64,000 nt of DNA from Apostichopus japonicus (GCF_037975245.1 NC_092576.1:18996111-19060110); one strand, 5' to 3'; counted from the stretch's first letter, positions 48,846 through 62,559 are shown. Program-made: numbers and translations. Notes: generated by a model not told the origin, from the sequence alone.

Positions 48846-49544
48846 AAATCAAGCAGCAAGTCAAGACAGCATAGTAAGAATATGTTACCCTAATAGTTAC
48901 CCTAATAAGTTGACATTTTACAAGAAATTGATTAATTAAAAGCCTGGAAGGAAGTCATTTTTCAGAAATTTTTTGAAATGACAAGATTAGTAAATTCAAT
49001 CCACCGTAAATTGTTGAAAGAGCAAATGCCCCGTAGAAAGTTGTCAGTTCAACATTTTCAGAAAATTTCAAATTCTTCATTTGGGTACACTGCAACACTT
49101 GATCAACTTCATGTCCAATGTTGAGCGAATAGTCAACAACCTCAAAAAGGTAGCATAATATGACCAATGAAGTTGGGTTTTCCAATCACTCAAGGTTTAT
49201 GACCATGTATTGGGTAAATATAGTTGAGTAATTGCTGGGAATTTCTTCACCAACAGTGTTGGGTAAAAGCTGGCCCATTATTTCCGCACAATCATACGAT
49301 ATTGATGGGCATATTTTTTAACCATTTATACAGCAGGTCCCTGTTATCATTTATTCCCTTCTGCTGTGCCATGCATGATTTTCATTCCTCTTGAAAATTT
49401 GAGAACCAAAAACGACTGAAGCAATGTCATTCTTTCAAATTATTTATTTGCCTATAAATATAGATAACAAAAATAATGCACAATCACACATGATATCCTG
49501 AAATTACCACTGACCTCACCAACAGGCTTCTTGTTCTAAATGTA

Positions 49545-50475
<931 letters not shown>

Positions 50476-50479
50476 CTCT

Positions 50480-53400
50480 TATGATTTTACAGCAAATGGT
50501 TCATGCCATGACAGCAACAGAAAATAAATCTCTGTTTTTTTTTACTTGCGACAGCTTTTCTCCATTAAACCCACCTGGTCAAAATGCATTTAGAATAAGA
50601 ACCATTGAAGTTTGTTTGACAGATTCAATAGCATGGCATTCACAACAAATTGCACATTACATGCCAGAAAATACAAATCTTATGGATATTAGTTGTCCAT
50701 CATCAGCTTACTTGTATCAGCCAGCCCAATATTAAATTGTTAGAATCATTGAGCAAAACGTTTTGGTAAGGAAAGACATATTTTTAAGTAAAGCAAAGTT
50801 TGACGGTGTTTGGATTCAGAAAAACTGATATATCTACTGAAATTGTAACGTTGATTTTGTGTAAATCAACGTTTATAACATTTCATTCTCACATATAGGT
50901 ATCATATCTGATACCAACATGGCCTATCTACACACCAAGTACATGCAAAACTGCTGAATGCAAAGTTTACCATATGTACATTTTACAATGAAAGCTAATA
51001 GTTGGAAGGCCTAGATTGATCTTGACACCGTCTTTCCTTGGTTATCATCCAAGTGGTGATGCACCAGGTACTTTTATATCTTTGGTCCAAAACACAAGGT
51101 GTCACCATAGCACTATGCAGTGTTAATGTGGCGGGTTCAAATCTTTCTCCTGATAAATACAACCATTTAAAAACCAATCAACTTATCAATTGTTAGGTAT
51201 CCTTTTCTGAAGGAACCTCCAATTCTCTCCAGATTCCCTGCATTTGGAGAATAGATACATTGAAATTCCTGTTCCAGCTATGGGAGGAATAAGATGAACC
51301 AATTATAATGTTGAAATTAGCACAACACAACACAGCACAAAGAAATAAATAAAACACATAAGTGTAGCTAAGAAAGATGTAAACACTTGTAATCACTTCA
51401 GGCGAAATAGGAATCTGCGGGGATGCAATCTGTGCATTAAATGAGACAGTATTCACTCGTATCTTGTAATAGCTTCATCCCATTATGTATCTTCATTACT
51501 CTAATTAATGAAATAATAATATCAATACCAATGTTTTGCAAACGCATTTCATTTACAACTAAGACTCATTAGTCAATACATCAGATTAAATAGTTCTTCA
51601 TCTGACTTGACCACTATGATATTTTGGTATAACGGGCTATGATGAGGGTATATTACCATCATGTGAAAGCTACAGTCAGCCAATGCGGGTTTCTTTGGTC
51701 ATTGTAGCTATTGATACCAGCGTGATAAATTTCCATTTGATTACTTGCCTTGAAGTAAATGAATAGCAGAAGATCTTCAGCAGGTTTTATGATTAGTATA
51801 GGAAATCTCTTGTAGAATGTAAAATAAGACCCTCCCATACCTCCAAACATTCTACAAATTGCAAATTATTTTTGATCCTGAAATATTGGGTTACAAACAG
51901 TAAGCTGAAGGTGTAACAGAGCAAATCTGTTGAGGACATGTCATTAATTGTGTAGAACTTGACTCTGCTATCTAAAGCAAGTAACCATACATACCTTCTG
52001 ACCCTCCACTCCTGTCAAACGTTTACTTTCTAATGTATCTCAGATGCTCTTCAAGGTAGCCTGTTGCTGGTCTGCCTTTGCATCCTTTCATATTGTAGGC
52101 TTCCTGTTGGTTCAAGCAAATGCAACTTTATCTGTATATGAAGTTACTGAATAGTATAAGTATGCACATACAAAAGAACATGTCACCTTTCACAGGGTGC
52201 ATGCAAGTTGTGATGAACTTTTTTGGTATTCTTTGGAATGAAAACATGTTTTGCTACTTAAGAATTATTCATTATCCTGAAAAAGGTCTTTGAATAATGC
52301 ATCCCATACAGCCTCAGCCCTATATTTGTACACTAATTGAGCTGGACTGTGCTCATGAAGTAATGTTTATATTCTTTATAAACTTTCCAGTGGAAAGAAG
52401 ACTGTATTTGGTAAATCTAATGCCGATTGAATATGAAGGACTGTAATAACTGTTTTCTTTCACTTCAGTTTTGTCGTAAGTGTTTTGGGTGTTCAAATCA
52501 GATGTCATCTGATATTAAAGGATGGTACTTACTTGTCAGAAATATTCTACATAATAACTACCAAATCAGCTATCCATATGCCTCCTACTGAATTGTCCTT
52601 TACAAACTGCCTTAGGTGTTGAAATTTACACCAGTTTTTTTTTTACATCAATGGTCATGTGCATAGCAAACTATTAAAAGATAAATACTTGCTTTAGCAG
52701 ACCGTTTGCTTTGCTATTTTATAGATCAATGAAATAAAAAAGATCGCATTTACTGCTCCATATCTCTTTTAGTATTCACCTTTAACTTATGTTCTGCCAC
52801 TTTCATGTCTGGGATGCTCCTTTAAAGTAAAACCAATGATGAGGTCATTTTCTTTGTCTGTTCCTGATTGTTTATAGTTAATAAATCGCCTTACAAACTA
52901 TAAGATTTGTCTTAAAGGCATTTCTTTACCATCGTATTAAAACCATACCAGCTACTGTATGTAGTACTCTTATCAAGCCAATGTAATTTGCATCTAGTTT
53001 TCCTTCATTTAATTATGTTTAGCCAATATTTAGGACATGACCCAACCGTCTGTGTGCTAGACCACTTCAGCCAATATCATTGATGAGCTTCTGAAGTTAA
53101 TAGGTTAATTTATTCAAACATAAAAGTGATATCAGTGGTGTACTAGCTCTTCTTGAGGATGTAACAAAGTGTTAACATATCAACATCCAACCTTCAATTA
53201 ATATCATCAGCATAACCCAAGAAGTACATAGAGTTGCAACTAAACACTACTATATAGGCTGAGAGGAAACAGTGAATTCACAACTTCATTAATCGCACAG
53301 AACACAAAACCAAGACAATTTGGTATAAGAGCAAACACCTAGTCTCAGTGTAACAAATGGTTTAATTTCTCAGTCTGTTCTAGGTTGTCTTATCATATGC

Positions 53401-53535
53401 TTTAGATTTTTGGTCCCTATGTTGAGACCCCAACAAATTTCTGTTTTGGTAGGCAGTGGACCCCCAGTACCTCCCATTCGTCTTTGCCACTGAGATAATG
53501 AAGGTAAATATTCACAACACCAACAAACTAATTAC
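50480..53535. other. Region without a recognised gene
   Basis: AT-rich. An open frame at about 50493-50735 (plus) follows an acceptor-like gattttacag and reads QMVHAMTATENKSL … NAFRIRTIEVCLTDSIAWHS then QQIAHYMPENTNLMDIS before a stop. It could be a 3' terminal exon, but nothing supports it beyond its non-repetitive composition. Confidence 0.4.
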
Positions 53536-53539
53536 TTAC

Positions 53540-55948
53540 TTTTGTCCATGGTGAGTGATCAGGTGTCCAACCAAGATGTACACAACGGTATGTCTCTCCC
53601 TTTTAGTAAAGAGATAATTTGCTTCAGCGAACCTCATCACATTTCTTCCAGTACGGGTCTCTGCTAGAATTACAATATACATATCAACAAACTTATCTAA
53701 TACATGTCTCCATTGAAACATAATGATGGAGAAGTATGTCACATATTAAATTATTTATAAATGTCTTAGCTCTGACAAAACTTGGGTTGATATTGAAAGG
53801 AAATAATCTAAAGTAGGTACTCCTACTACTGGGAGGAGTTTACAGGCTACCTTCAAGGAAACTAACCCTATTCAAATAGCATACTTTAGTGTCTGGATAT
53901 TACAGTTAATGATAACTCAAGTTTACTGGGTCAATGGATACCATACTATGTACTATAGGTTTGGTTAAGTTTAACTATTTGTGGCAAATCATTCCTTAGT
54001 TTGTATCCTTGTGTGGGTCTGGTGGTCTAATATGCATGTATTTGTGTAACATAAATACACTAAAAGATACATTAATTATTACAGCTTTATTGCCTTGACC
54101 AAAGGTATGCAGCTCAACCATTTCACAACCTGAATGTTGATAATTTAATTTGTAAAGACACTCACCCACTCTCATCCACAAAGGAAGTTATGTCATCAGT
54201 GATGCTTGCACGTTTAAATATTTTCTTGTTCACCTCCTCGAAGAACAAGTTCTGAAAGAACTCCAAATGCAATGTTGAAAGATGTACCACCTGGAGGTCA
54301 AAAAGAAAATACAAAATAATTCAACTTTCCATTCACTAGATTTATCAATGTGAAAACTCAAGTGGTCTGTGATAATTGTTGTACCACTGTAAAGAAAAGT
54401 GCCTTTACTCAAAGTATCTATTGTAGCATGTGTTTGAGGCTAGTATTCAGTTAGGACCATTGAAATAGTGCTGACATCATGCTATCAATGTCTTTCATTT
54501 TGTCTCAAATAATTAGGATATATGAATATTTATACAGCTGTATTCTCATGACAACAAATATATTGTTCACTTCTTCTGTTTTAATCATATTTATAAATTT
54601 GCTTTTATGATAGAGCCACTTGGGGCATGTTTTGCACCTGAGGTATTCTAACAACTAGTTATTACATCACTAGTAGTACTAACTTCATGTTGCCTCCAAT
54701 GAGTTTCTGAGAAAAACAAAAGTTGATTTGATTTGCAATCCCTGTGTGTATAGCTCAAAAGATTTAAGATATTAGATTATCTGCGCATTAACATTTGACA
54801 TCAGTTTTCTTAATGCCCTGAGATGGAGAGGGCAGGGAAGGTTAGGATGTTAAAAGAGAAATGGCTGTTGTTAATTACTTTACATTTTATCAAACTCAAT
54901 ATATAATGGTGTAGCAAACTAATACTAAATGGTGACATGTGTAACATATTGCAAGTGAAAGCACACAGGTTTCGGTTAGAGTGATCACATTTTAAACAAA
55001 ATTACTAACTCACAGGCTGAGGCAGTTGTGCAGGGTGTTATACAATCTTACGTTATATATATATATTAACATACTCACTTAATACATGTCTCCATTGAAA
55101 CAGAATGATGTCGCATATTAAATTATTTATAAATGCCTTAGCTTTGACTAATGTTGGGTTTACATCAAAGTTGGTACTCCTACTACTGGGAGGAGTTTAC
55201 AGGCTACCTTCAAGAAAACTAACCCTATTCAAATAGCATAACTTAGTCTCAGAGGATATTAAAGTTGATGATAACTCAGGTTTGAAGGTATATTTAAGGT
55301 CACTACTGGGTCAAATGAAGCCTTATTATGTACTATAGGTTTGGTCAAGTTTAACTACTTGTGACAATTCATACCTTAGTTTGTAAATTACATATACCAA
55401 TAAGGATAATCCTCCTCATAGTATAAACCAGACTTTAGAAGTGTTCTAACTTAGTGTGGATATGGGTCTTGTTTTGTGTCAAGTGACTCTATATTTTGTT
55501 ATGAAACATTCACTTATTAACTAAATGTATTGTTTAAGAACCTGTCATACATTTTACTGCCTATTTTTTGTGGGAGGCTGACATAAACATATACATAGGT
55601 CTCGTTGTGTACATTTACACATTGATAAGCAATACAATGTATGTCATGCAGTGCCTTATATGGTGAATGTATGTTAAATGGAGGCCTTTACCTTCCCTTA
55701 GGCCCTTAGAGAGTTTGTTGATCAAGCAAGTTTCAAAATAATTACTGTTCCACAAGGACAAGGCAGTAAAAAATCACTTTCTACCCAGACTCAAAGCTAA
55801 TTATAACTACAACCCAGCTCACCAGATCTGCTATACACTAAGTATACACTTACCATTACCATTATCAGCATATTGCAAACATTTCTGTGCAAGATCTGCA
55901 TCATGTGACCCCCAAAGATCATCTCAAGACTGATTAATCCACTTTCAC
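53540..55948 (-). CDS. Candidate minus-strand exons of an unidentified gene
   Basis: Three exon-like pieces with good splice borders. X1 at 55854-55948 reads ESGLISLEMIFGGHMMQILH then RNVCNMLIMVM; its donor is gtaagt, phase 0. X2 at 54166-54290 reads VVHLSTLHLEFFQNLFFEEV then NKKIFKRASITDD; its donor is gtgagt, phase 2. X3 at 53540-53663 reads ETRTGRNVMRFAEANYLFTK then RERHTVVYILVGHLITHHGQ; its donor is gtaagt. X1 to X2 is in phase, but X2 to X3 is not, so an exon is missing or one call is wrong. I recognise no family. X1 also resembles DNA near 58215-58310, so part of this may be repeat. Confidence 0.3.
53699..54005. repeat. Diverged segmental duplication, copy 1
   Basis: Matches 55080-55385 (offset about 1.38 kb) over roughly 300 bp. 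Shared parts include atacatgtctccattgaaac, actcctactactgggaggag and tatgtactataggtttggt. Copies differ by many substitutions and small indels. Confidence 0.85.
55080..55385. repeat. Diverged segmental duplication, copy 2
   Basis: Partner of 53699-54005, same orientation. The X2 exon-like piece lies between the two copies, X3 just left of copy 1 and X1 right of copy 2. Confidence 0.85.
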
Positions 55949-56004
55949 CTGATGAGGAGATAAAGAAAAATGCAATAAGAATCAGTTGTCACTAATTTTA
56001 TATT

Positions 56005-56616
56005 GAGAATATCAGAAATATATAAGTCTTAATGTAAACAATAACCAGAATGCAAAAATGCATTGTAGTATCGATGATGTAACATGAGCAGTTTTCTTCC
56101 TGAATCTGACGTTATGTACATTGAGGGTGTTCTATGTTTACAAGGCTTTCATGATTCCACCTGATGTCTACATATGACCTTTGACTTCAACCAAAATCCA
56201 TAGGCTTCTTTCTAACTCAATGTTTTACACCTTCACACCAAATATGAGATCTGCAAAGTTTCCAATATTGGGACGTCATGTATACAAGGTTTCCACAATT
56301 AATATATCAGAAAAATATCAGAGAATATCAGAAATATATAAGTCTTAATGTAAACAATAACCAGAATGCAAAAATGCATTGTAGTATCGATGATGTAACA
56401 TGAGCAGTTTTCTTCCTGAATCTGACGTTATGTACATTGAGGGTGTTCTATGTTTACAAGGCTTTCATGATTCCACCTGATGTCTACATATGACCTTTGA
56501 CTTCAACCAAAATCCATAGGCTTCTTTCTAACTCAATGTTTTACACCTTCACACCAAATATGAGATCTGCTAAGTTTCCAATATTGGGACGTCATGTATA
56601 CAAGGTTTCCACAATT
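56005..56616. repeat. Recent 296-bp tandem duplication
   Basis: Copy 1 at 56005-56300 and copy 2 at 56321-56616 are separated by 20 bp and differ, as far as I can read, at a single base (ctgcaaagttt versus ctgctaagttt). The unit includes one monomer of the ~143-bp repeat family with its DR1-like site tgacctttgacttc (56175-56188 and 56491-56504). Confidence 0.95.
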
Positions 56617-56985
56617 TGCCCCCTGGGGACCCCAAATGACCTTTGCCCTCCACCAAAAACAATTGGATTATTGTACTTAATGTGGTATTACTACACACTT
56701 AATATGAAGTTGGTGTGACTTTCTTTTCTTGAGCTATCATGTTGACAAGGTTTCCACAGTGTCATCACTGGTGACCCCAAATAACCCTTGACCTCCACTA
56801 AAAACAATAGGCTTCTTGTACTTAATGTGGTACTTTTACACACTAAAAATAAAATTGACCTAACTTTCCCTTCTTGAGATATCGTGTTTACAAGCTGGGC
56901 GTCATAAACGCACTCACACGTACATACACGCACATCCACGCTCTCATGAATGCAAAGGTTGCAATTATCATCAAAACCAAAAACC
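56110..56985 (+). repeat. ~143-bp monomer repeat array with CA-rich terminus
   Basis: Monomers continue after the duplication: caaggtttccacaatttgcc, ggaccccaaatgacctttgc and caataggcttcttgtactta are repeated. The array ends cgtgtttacaagctgggcgt, then CA-rich sequence, then tgaatgcaaaggttgcaatt. That end is homologous to the end of the 42217-42760 copy. Confidence 0.85.
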
Positions 56986-56989
56986 CTTG

Positions 56990-59900
56990 TTATAGTGTTT
57001 GCCTTGTTAATTTATTCAACAGTTATTCCATTTCTCACAGATATTTAAGCTAATGGTAGAAAGACTTTGTGTTACTGAAATAACTCAATAATTGCAAATT
57101 TGTTCATTTTATTGTAAGAAGTTCTTGATTTTCAAGTTGAATAATTTTCGAAAATTAATCCATAACCAAAACAATACGCTAAACTTGGTATCATGATTGC
57201 AATCCTTTGGATTAGGCTAAATTGATCAGCACACTTTCTAGTTTAGTACTTTTAACGTGATTGGTGCAGCTAGCCAATGAAGTTGTTCATCTTTGTTTTA
57301 ACGACAAATTTATAATTTTGTTACATTGAAGCCAAGCAAAATTTTAGGCATAATTACTGGTCTGGATTGCTTCTGTCAAACAATTGGTATAACAGTGTGA
57401 AGCAGAGGCTGCTCTAATAAACAAATGTTGTCTTTGCTTTCACAACTGTCCCAGTAACTTCATTTCTATCTTTGCCAGTAGACATCAACCAAAATCCCCT
57501 CCCCTTTCCCAAACACACCCATATAACATAATAACTGAATTAGAGAATAATTTGAAGAACATAAAAAAAATACAAAATGTGTTAAGGATTTCAGATGACA
57601 TAACATGCAGAATCCTAAAAGAACTTGTCATATTGTGTTGTTTGATCTTCTGTGATAGAATCATAAACTGTTGCTTGTCATAGTGCAATACTCAATACCT
57701 CATTATCAATGACAACTATTGAATATGATGGGATGGGTGAACCTTGTCATAAATTACATCATATTAACCTCAACCTCGAGACAGTGACAATAGAAAAATT
57801 GGTCTGATTTGAAAGATTAGAGATGTACTTGGCTAAAATATAGAAATCACATGAGAATTTCTTACTCTTGAAACTTACAATTATGGTAAAATTTGTAGAG
57901 ATGATGCTACAATTAGAGAAACACTGAACAAAAATGGTCTCACAGAATCATTCAGTCTAAGACTTAGATTGTTCTTATTTATGTCTTGTATTGCAGTGAT
58001 TGGAATTGATAAGGGGGGGGGGGGGGGCTTGCTGTATGAGGGACGTTCCGGAGGGGATATTTACGTTGAATAAACTGATAAATTATGGAGCAAACTTATC
58101 CACTTAAACCCTTGCATTCCCATTGAAGAGGGGAAGGGGTTGGGGTAAGACACAGGTGGTGGACCATGTAATCATTACCCTGCTCATGTTTATTGTTTGG
58201 TGTACACACCTCTCTCAAAGGCTGTAATCTGCACATGAAACTGGCAAATCCCTAAACTGGCTGATCTCAGGACTGAATAACTGAAGTTTACCTGATGATG
58301 AGAAAGAACAAAAAGCATTTGGTCATGAGGTTATTCTGTGTCAAATCACGGATGGCTGTTGCTGCACCCTCCCCAAAAATGCCCAAATTTATTATATGAT
58401 CGAAACACCACAAAATAAGCATATTCTGAAATTTCAGTTGCATTGCTTCAAAATTGGCTGTATCATCACACTTTGGAATCCCGCAATTTGTCATTTCCTT
58501 GACATTTGAGGTCTTTTATCTCATCAATTAAACATCCTACTACCTTTCTATTACAGATACCTATAGAGTCTATCCCATAGAACTGGAATATAAAATTAGG
58601 CTACAAAAACATTGTCTTGTGGAGTTAGGTCAAATTAAAAGTGTCAAAATATTCAATTTTTGTATTTTTCACTAAAAAAAATTGCTATTTTCAGTGATAA
58701 ATTGCTCCTAAACCGTTGCTTCAGGGTACTTGATTCTTTAAGAGGTTATCATGTCTAGTACAAACATCACTAAATAATGATTACAATGCTTTCCAATAAT
58801 ATGTTTGCAAGTAATGCAGCTCTAAAGTTGCTATTACATGCTGCTATTCAGGGGTCGAGGGTTTTATACTTTAATTATTAGTACAAAGTTCAATACACCT
58901 AAACAAATTTCAGGGTTCTAGCTTTTCTCAATATTAATATATGAAGTTTTTGATGTACAAAAGAGATCGTCTTTGACAGCCAATAACTCAAATCGAGTTA
59001 TGTTGACAAAATCTGATTTTTTCTGGAAGAGGTATAGTACCACCCTGTTTGTACAATTCAATTGCAGGAGGGTGTTTAACTTGTTTTGAATGAAAAATCC
59101 TCAACATTTGGGATTTTTACCAAAAAACATTTTTTGCCTGTTTGATGTTCCACATGTTTTGAGCCTGGTTGTACTTCGAGGTCATTCAATTCAATAATGT
59201 GCAGTTTTTTTTTATGTCATATAAACAATACTACTTGCAATGTACTTGTCTGTTTTAATTCATTTAATTAAAAGGCTGACTATAAAATGAATGTCAATTG
59301 TCAACCAGTACACACATGTACAGTGTGTACAGTACATATATCTGGGTATACATGTACAATCTGTATTTAATAGTGTAAACATAGTCTTCTGGTCTCAAAT
59401 ATGCAAGAAAGACATGTCATCATGACATGATATCGAAAAAGCGTAACAAGGAAATTAAACCTCCTCCCCATGCTTGCTCCTTCATTCCCTCCCTCCCCCC
59501 CCCCCCCCGCCCTTAGTCGGCTCCAGTATAACAAAGCACACGCACCTACTGTACTGTAAGGCGCACAACTAAGCATTACGATTAATTTCTTTAGCTTTGT
59601 CTTTAATCGATTGCTGTAGTAGTAATTTTCTGGACATATTGTTTGCATTTTACCCTCAATTACTATATGGGTTCAACCAATTGGCATCACATATAGAATT
59701 AAACACTACAGAGTTCATCATTATGTAAGGCAACAAACTATCAGGTTATAAATGTTAATTTAAATACATGTAATATATTTATACCAGGAAATTTGTTATC
59801 TGCCATACGTTATTCGTAGGGCTACGAGACAAAAAGTTACTTCATGTAGAGGTCACTATTTCACATATTTGCAGGGAGGATCCAATACCAATAATGGTTT

Positions 59901-60000
59901 GGAAGGAATGGGGGTGGAGGGGGGGGGGGGGAGGAAGAAAGTGCAGTATTTAAGACATATATTTGGAACATTGGTACTTTAAGTTCACTTTCAGATTTTT
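56990..60000. other. Non-coding stretch
   Basis: No gene recognised. It contains a G run at about 58013-58027, a C run at about 59495-59509 and a G run near 59919-59932. Sequence at 58215-58310 resembles 55910-55985. A minus-strand open frame at 58288-58494 ends at a donor-like CATCATCAG|gtaaac, but the homologous place in the other copy acts as an acceptor, so I do not call it. Confidence 0.45.
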
Positions 60001-60004
60001 GCAA

Positions 60005-60275
60005 TGAATCAAATAAATACCCACTATCAGCAGTTTGGTAAATCTAGTCACAACAAACAAGCAAACTTCCTTACCATTCCTGTGTCATTCTGTGCGTCAA
60101 GAAGTGTAGGAACTGAAAGAAGCTTGATAGGTTCATATCTAGGTCCTGATTTCTTCTATCCAGTACAGTCTCTGTCTTCACCTTCACTAGAGGGTTTCTT
60201 CTATGGTTGAATTATTCGTCATGGAGCGGCTTTGAGCCTCGGTGACTTCTTAACCAAAAGTGAAACAATAACATA
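60005..60275. repeat. Dispersed repeat, copy 2
   Basis: Same family and orientation as 48521-48845. Short frames inside both copies are similar only because the DNA is duplicated. Confidence 0.8.
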
Positions 60276-60389
60276 ATCAAATTACTTATTCAGATATATT
60301 CACTGGCAAATGACTCTAGAAAAAAAAAGGTTACACACAGCAAAGATACCCATGGCAGCAATTTTGAACATTTTATGGAACTTCTGTAT

Positions 60390-60438
60390 ACGTAGATAGC
60401 CAGTTGAACTGGCTATCTACGTCTGGAACTGTTCCAGA
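60390..60438. repeat. Two adjoining perfect hairpins
   Basis: ACGTAGATAGCCAGTT (60390-60405), one G, then its exact complement to 60422. Directly after comes TCTGGAAC (60422-60429), one T, and GTTCCAGA (60431-60438). Arms are 16 and 8 bp. Confidence 0.85.
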
Positions 60439-61484
60439 TGGAACTTCAGATAGCCAAATAGCACTACGGGTCATAGTGAATGATCATCTTAACATGTTAA
60501 AAGCACTTGGCCATCTCAAAAACGTTATGCTTATTGCCCGCAAATTACAAAAAAAAAATATAAGATTTGTGATATTAAAGGCATTGAAGACTCGCCCCAA
60601 ACCGCGTGCGGCCATCTGAAAAAGTTAACTTTCTGTTGCTTGTAAGTGACGTTTTGTTCGTGTCGCTACAAAATGCAGACAGTAATGAAACGTGATACCT
60701 TGTTATCTTTAGCTGGACCTGAGATGTCCATCTCTGTACCGTGTGTATACTGTGCTGTGGATATTGACTGCAGCTGTATGTACTGACTGTACACTAGTGT
60801 CTAATTACCGACGGTAGCAAGCAGTGTGTGTATTTTCTGGGATCGATGGTGGTGTCTAACACTTCTGTTACACCTCATTCGAAACTAGGTCAAATTACAG
60901 GCATTAGTCATTTCTTTTTGCGCGAGTCTTCACACCCTTTAAAGCTGAAGGTGCATTTGCAGGTAAATGAGCGTTACCCTGGAAACTATGGATTTGTTAC
61001 AATAACAGGATGTCTTGGAATAAGATGGGTGGTGTAAAATGCTGCAGTAGTTTGGGTGACACAACAACTGTACAACTACTGTACTGTACAATAACACACG
61101 TATGATGGAATGTTGAATCACATTCTAGAGCTGGTAAACCTTGAATTTCATTTGAACTTTGCTGTTCTTAAGTTATAAAATTTTATCCACAATATTCCAG
61201 AAAAGGAAACAACTCCAGAGTACTTGAAGAGTCGGATTTCAATTGGTAAATTTGATCAAAGTATATTTGAAAGGAATCGGGTAGGCATAATACTACACTA
61301 CAGCTAGTAGCTACTGTATGCCTAGACCTAAACATACTTAGGCACGGTTAGGCTGAGCCTATGTCATGTTTTATCTTTATTCTGGCGTTGGATTATTGGA
61401 TACTGCTATTGAAGTCCTTGGACTAGGCCAGAGTTGCATTTCTCTCTATAGATTGGACCAAAGAATAGACCGGGGAGTCGGGGA

Positions 61485-62009
61485 CCGTGTCATTCTGCCA
61501 TCGGTACATTCCGCCAAGAAAAAGTTCCGCAATATTTCCCCCATGGCGGTATAGCACTTTTGTATGACAGAAAGAGCACATTATTATGGGTGCACTGTAG
61601 GCATATATGCAATGTATCACTTCGCTTCACACTACCTACAGTAGTCCGCAAAATCCCAAAATTTGGTCATTTTAATAAACAATCAACCTAAATTAATTTG
61701 ATTTCTTCAACCAACTATTATATATTAGAAGACAGTGTATTACCACTATTCAATGACATAAAGACTGTATTTAATCTTAACTACAATTCAGTGTATGCAG
61801 CGAACTGTCACATTTGAAGACAGTGTACCCATCCTTTCACGCAAATCAATTAAAGTTTCACAGATACATTCCTGTGTAAAATCCATTCCTAAAATATATC
61901 TTCCCGCCATATGTTTCCAGCTTTTCCGCCATGGCGGAAAGGATCAAAACATATGGCGGTAGGCATGTGGGTATGTACGTACAGTACCCCTATGGCGGAA
62001 TGACACTGG
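61485..62009. mobile_element. Inverted-repeat element with nested CCGCCAT palindrome
   Basis: The left end at 61485-61507 reads CCGTGTCATTCTGCCAT then cGGTAC; the right end read in reverse (62009-61984) is CCAGTGTCATTCCGCCAT then aggGGTAC. Inside, several CCGCCATGGCGG-like motifs occur, including a nested palindrome centred at 61931. No clear target duplication and no coding sequence. Likely a non-autonomous DNA element of about 525 bp. Confidence 0.6.
61904..61959. repeat. Nested 56-bp palindrome
   Basis: Outer arms CCGCCATATGTTT (61904-61916) and AAACATATGGCGG (61947-61959), and an inner perfect palindrome TTTCCGCCATGGCGGAAA (61923-61940), share exactly the same centre. The six bases between arm and core do not pair. 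Confidence 0.9.
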
Positions 62010-62275
62010 AACCGATTAGACCTACAATAGTAGCCTCAACTTAAAATTCAACGTTAATACTCCCTGCCATTCTCTGTGCATAGCCTAACCGGCCCTAACG
62101 TTTCGTTGGGTCCATGACATACGAGGATTTTTTGCGTTGAGAGTTGCGATAGACTCTGTTTCTCACTGTATCATGTTCACCATCTGGTAAAGACTGCATT
62201 TTCTTCTTATTTCGTAAACCAGAACTGTAAGCTGTGGGGAATCACACCAAACAAACTGGGAAGCAGTTCTTCGAA

Positions 62276-62559
62276 GGCCGTGGCTATTCTTACAACTAGT
62301 CGTAACAATTATTTATAAACTATTCTTACAACATCGGCGAATTCATGAGAAATCAAAGAATATAAAGCAACTGCGCATGTAGTAGGGGTAACCCTTACCC
62401 TAACTCTAACCCTCAATCCAACCCTAACCCTAAAACTAACCCAAACCGGAAATTATTGTTACTCCTGGTCGTAAAAATAGTACTCCTAGTCGTAAAGAAG
62501 CAACTGCGCGTGCGCATAAGGGAATTATTGTTACGACTAGTCGTAAGAATAGCCACTTT
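62276..62559. mobile_element. MITE with telomere-like interior
   Basis: The left end has GTGGCTATTCTTAC(a)ACTAG then TCGTAACAAT; the right end is its inverted copy at about 62522-62556. GTTCTTCGAA occurs just outside both ends (62266-62275 and 62560-62569), a possible 10-bp target duplication, though the terminal 3-4 bases of the element do not match. The middle at 62386-62446 is made of degenerate CCCTAA units. No coding sequence. Confidence 0.7.
62386..62446. repeat. Degenerate interstitial telomere-like (CCCTAA)n block
   Basis: gtaacccttaccctaactct then aaccctcaatccaaccctaa and ccctaaaactaaccc: about nine imperfect copies of the complement of TTAGGG, inside the MITE at 62276-62559. Confidence 0.8.

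Noticed and set aside
50493-50735. Terminal exon of a plus-strand gene
   Set aside because: Only an acceptor-like site and an open frame are present. No upstream exon or recognisable domain was found, and it directly follows the ~143-bp repeat array.
58013-58027. Long G run as a regulatory G-quadruplex
   Set aside because: It is a single homopolymer run. Similar runs occur near 1080, 4467 and 59922, with nothing around them to suggest function.
58288-58494. Minus-strand exon ending at CATCATCAG|gtaaac
   Set aside because: The homologous place near 55.95 kb acts as an acceptor, with a pyrimidine tract running into AG, so the open frame upstream of it is probably intron.
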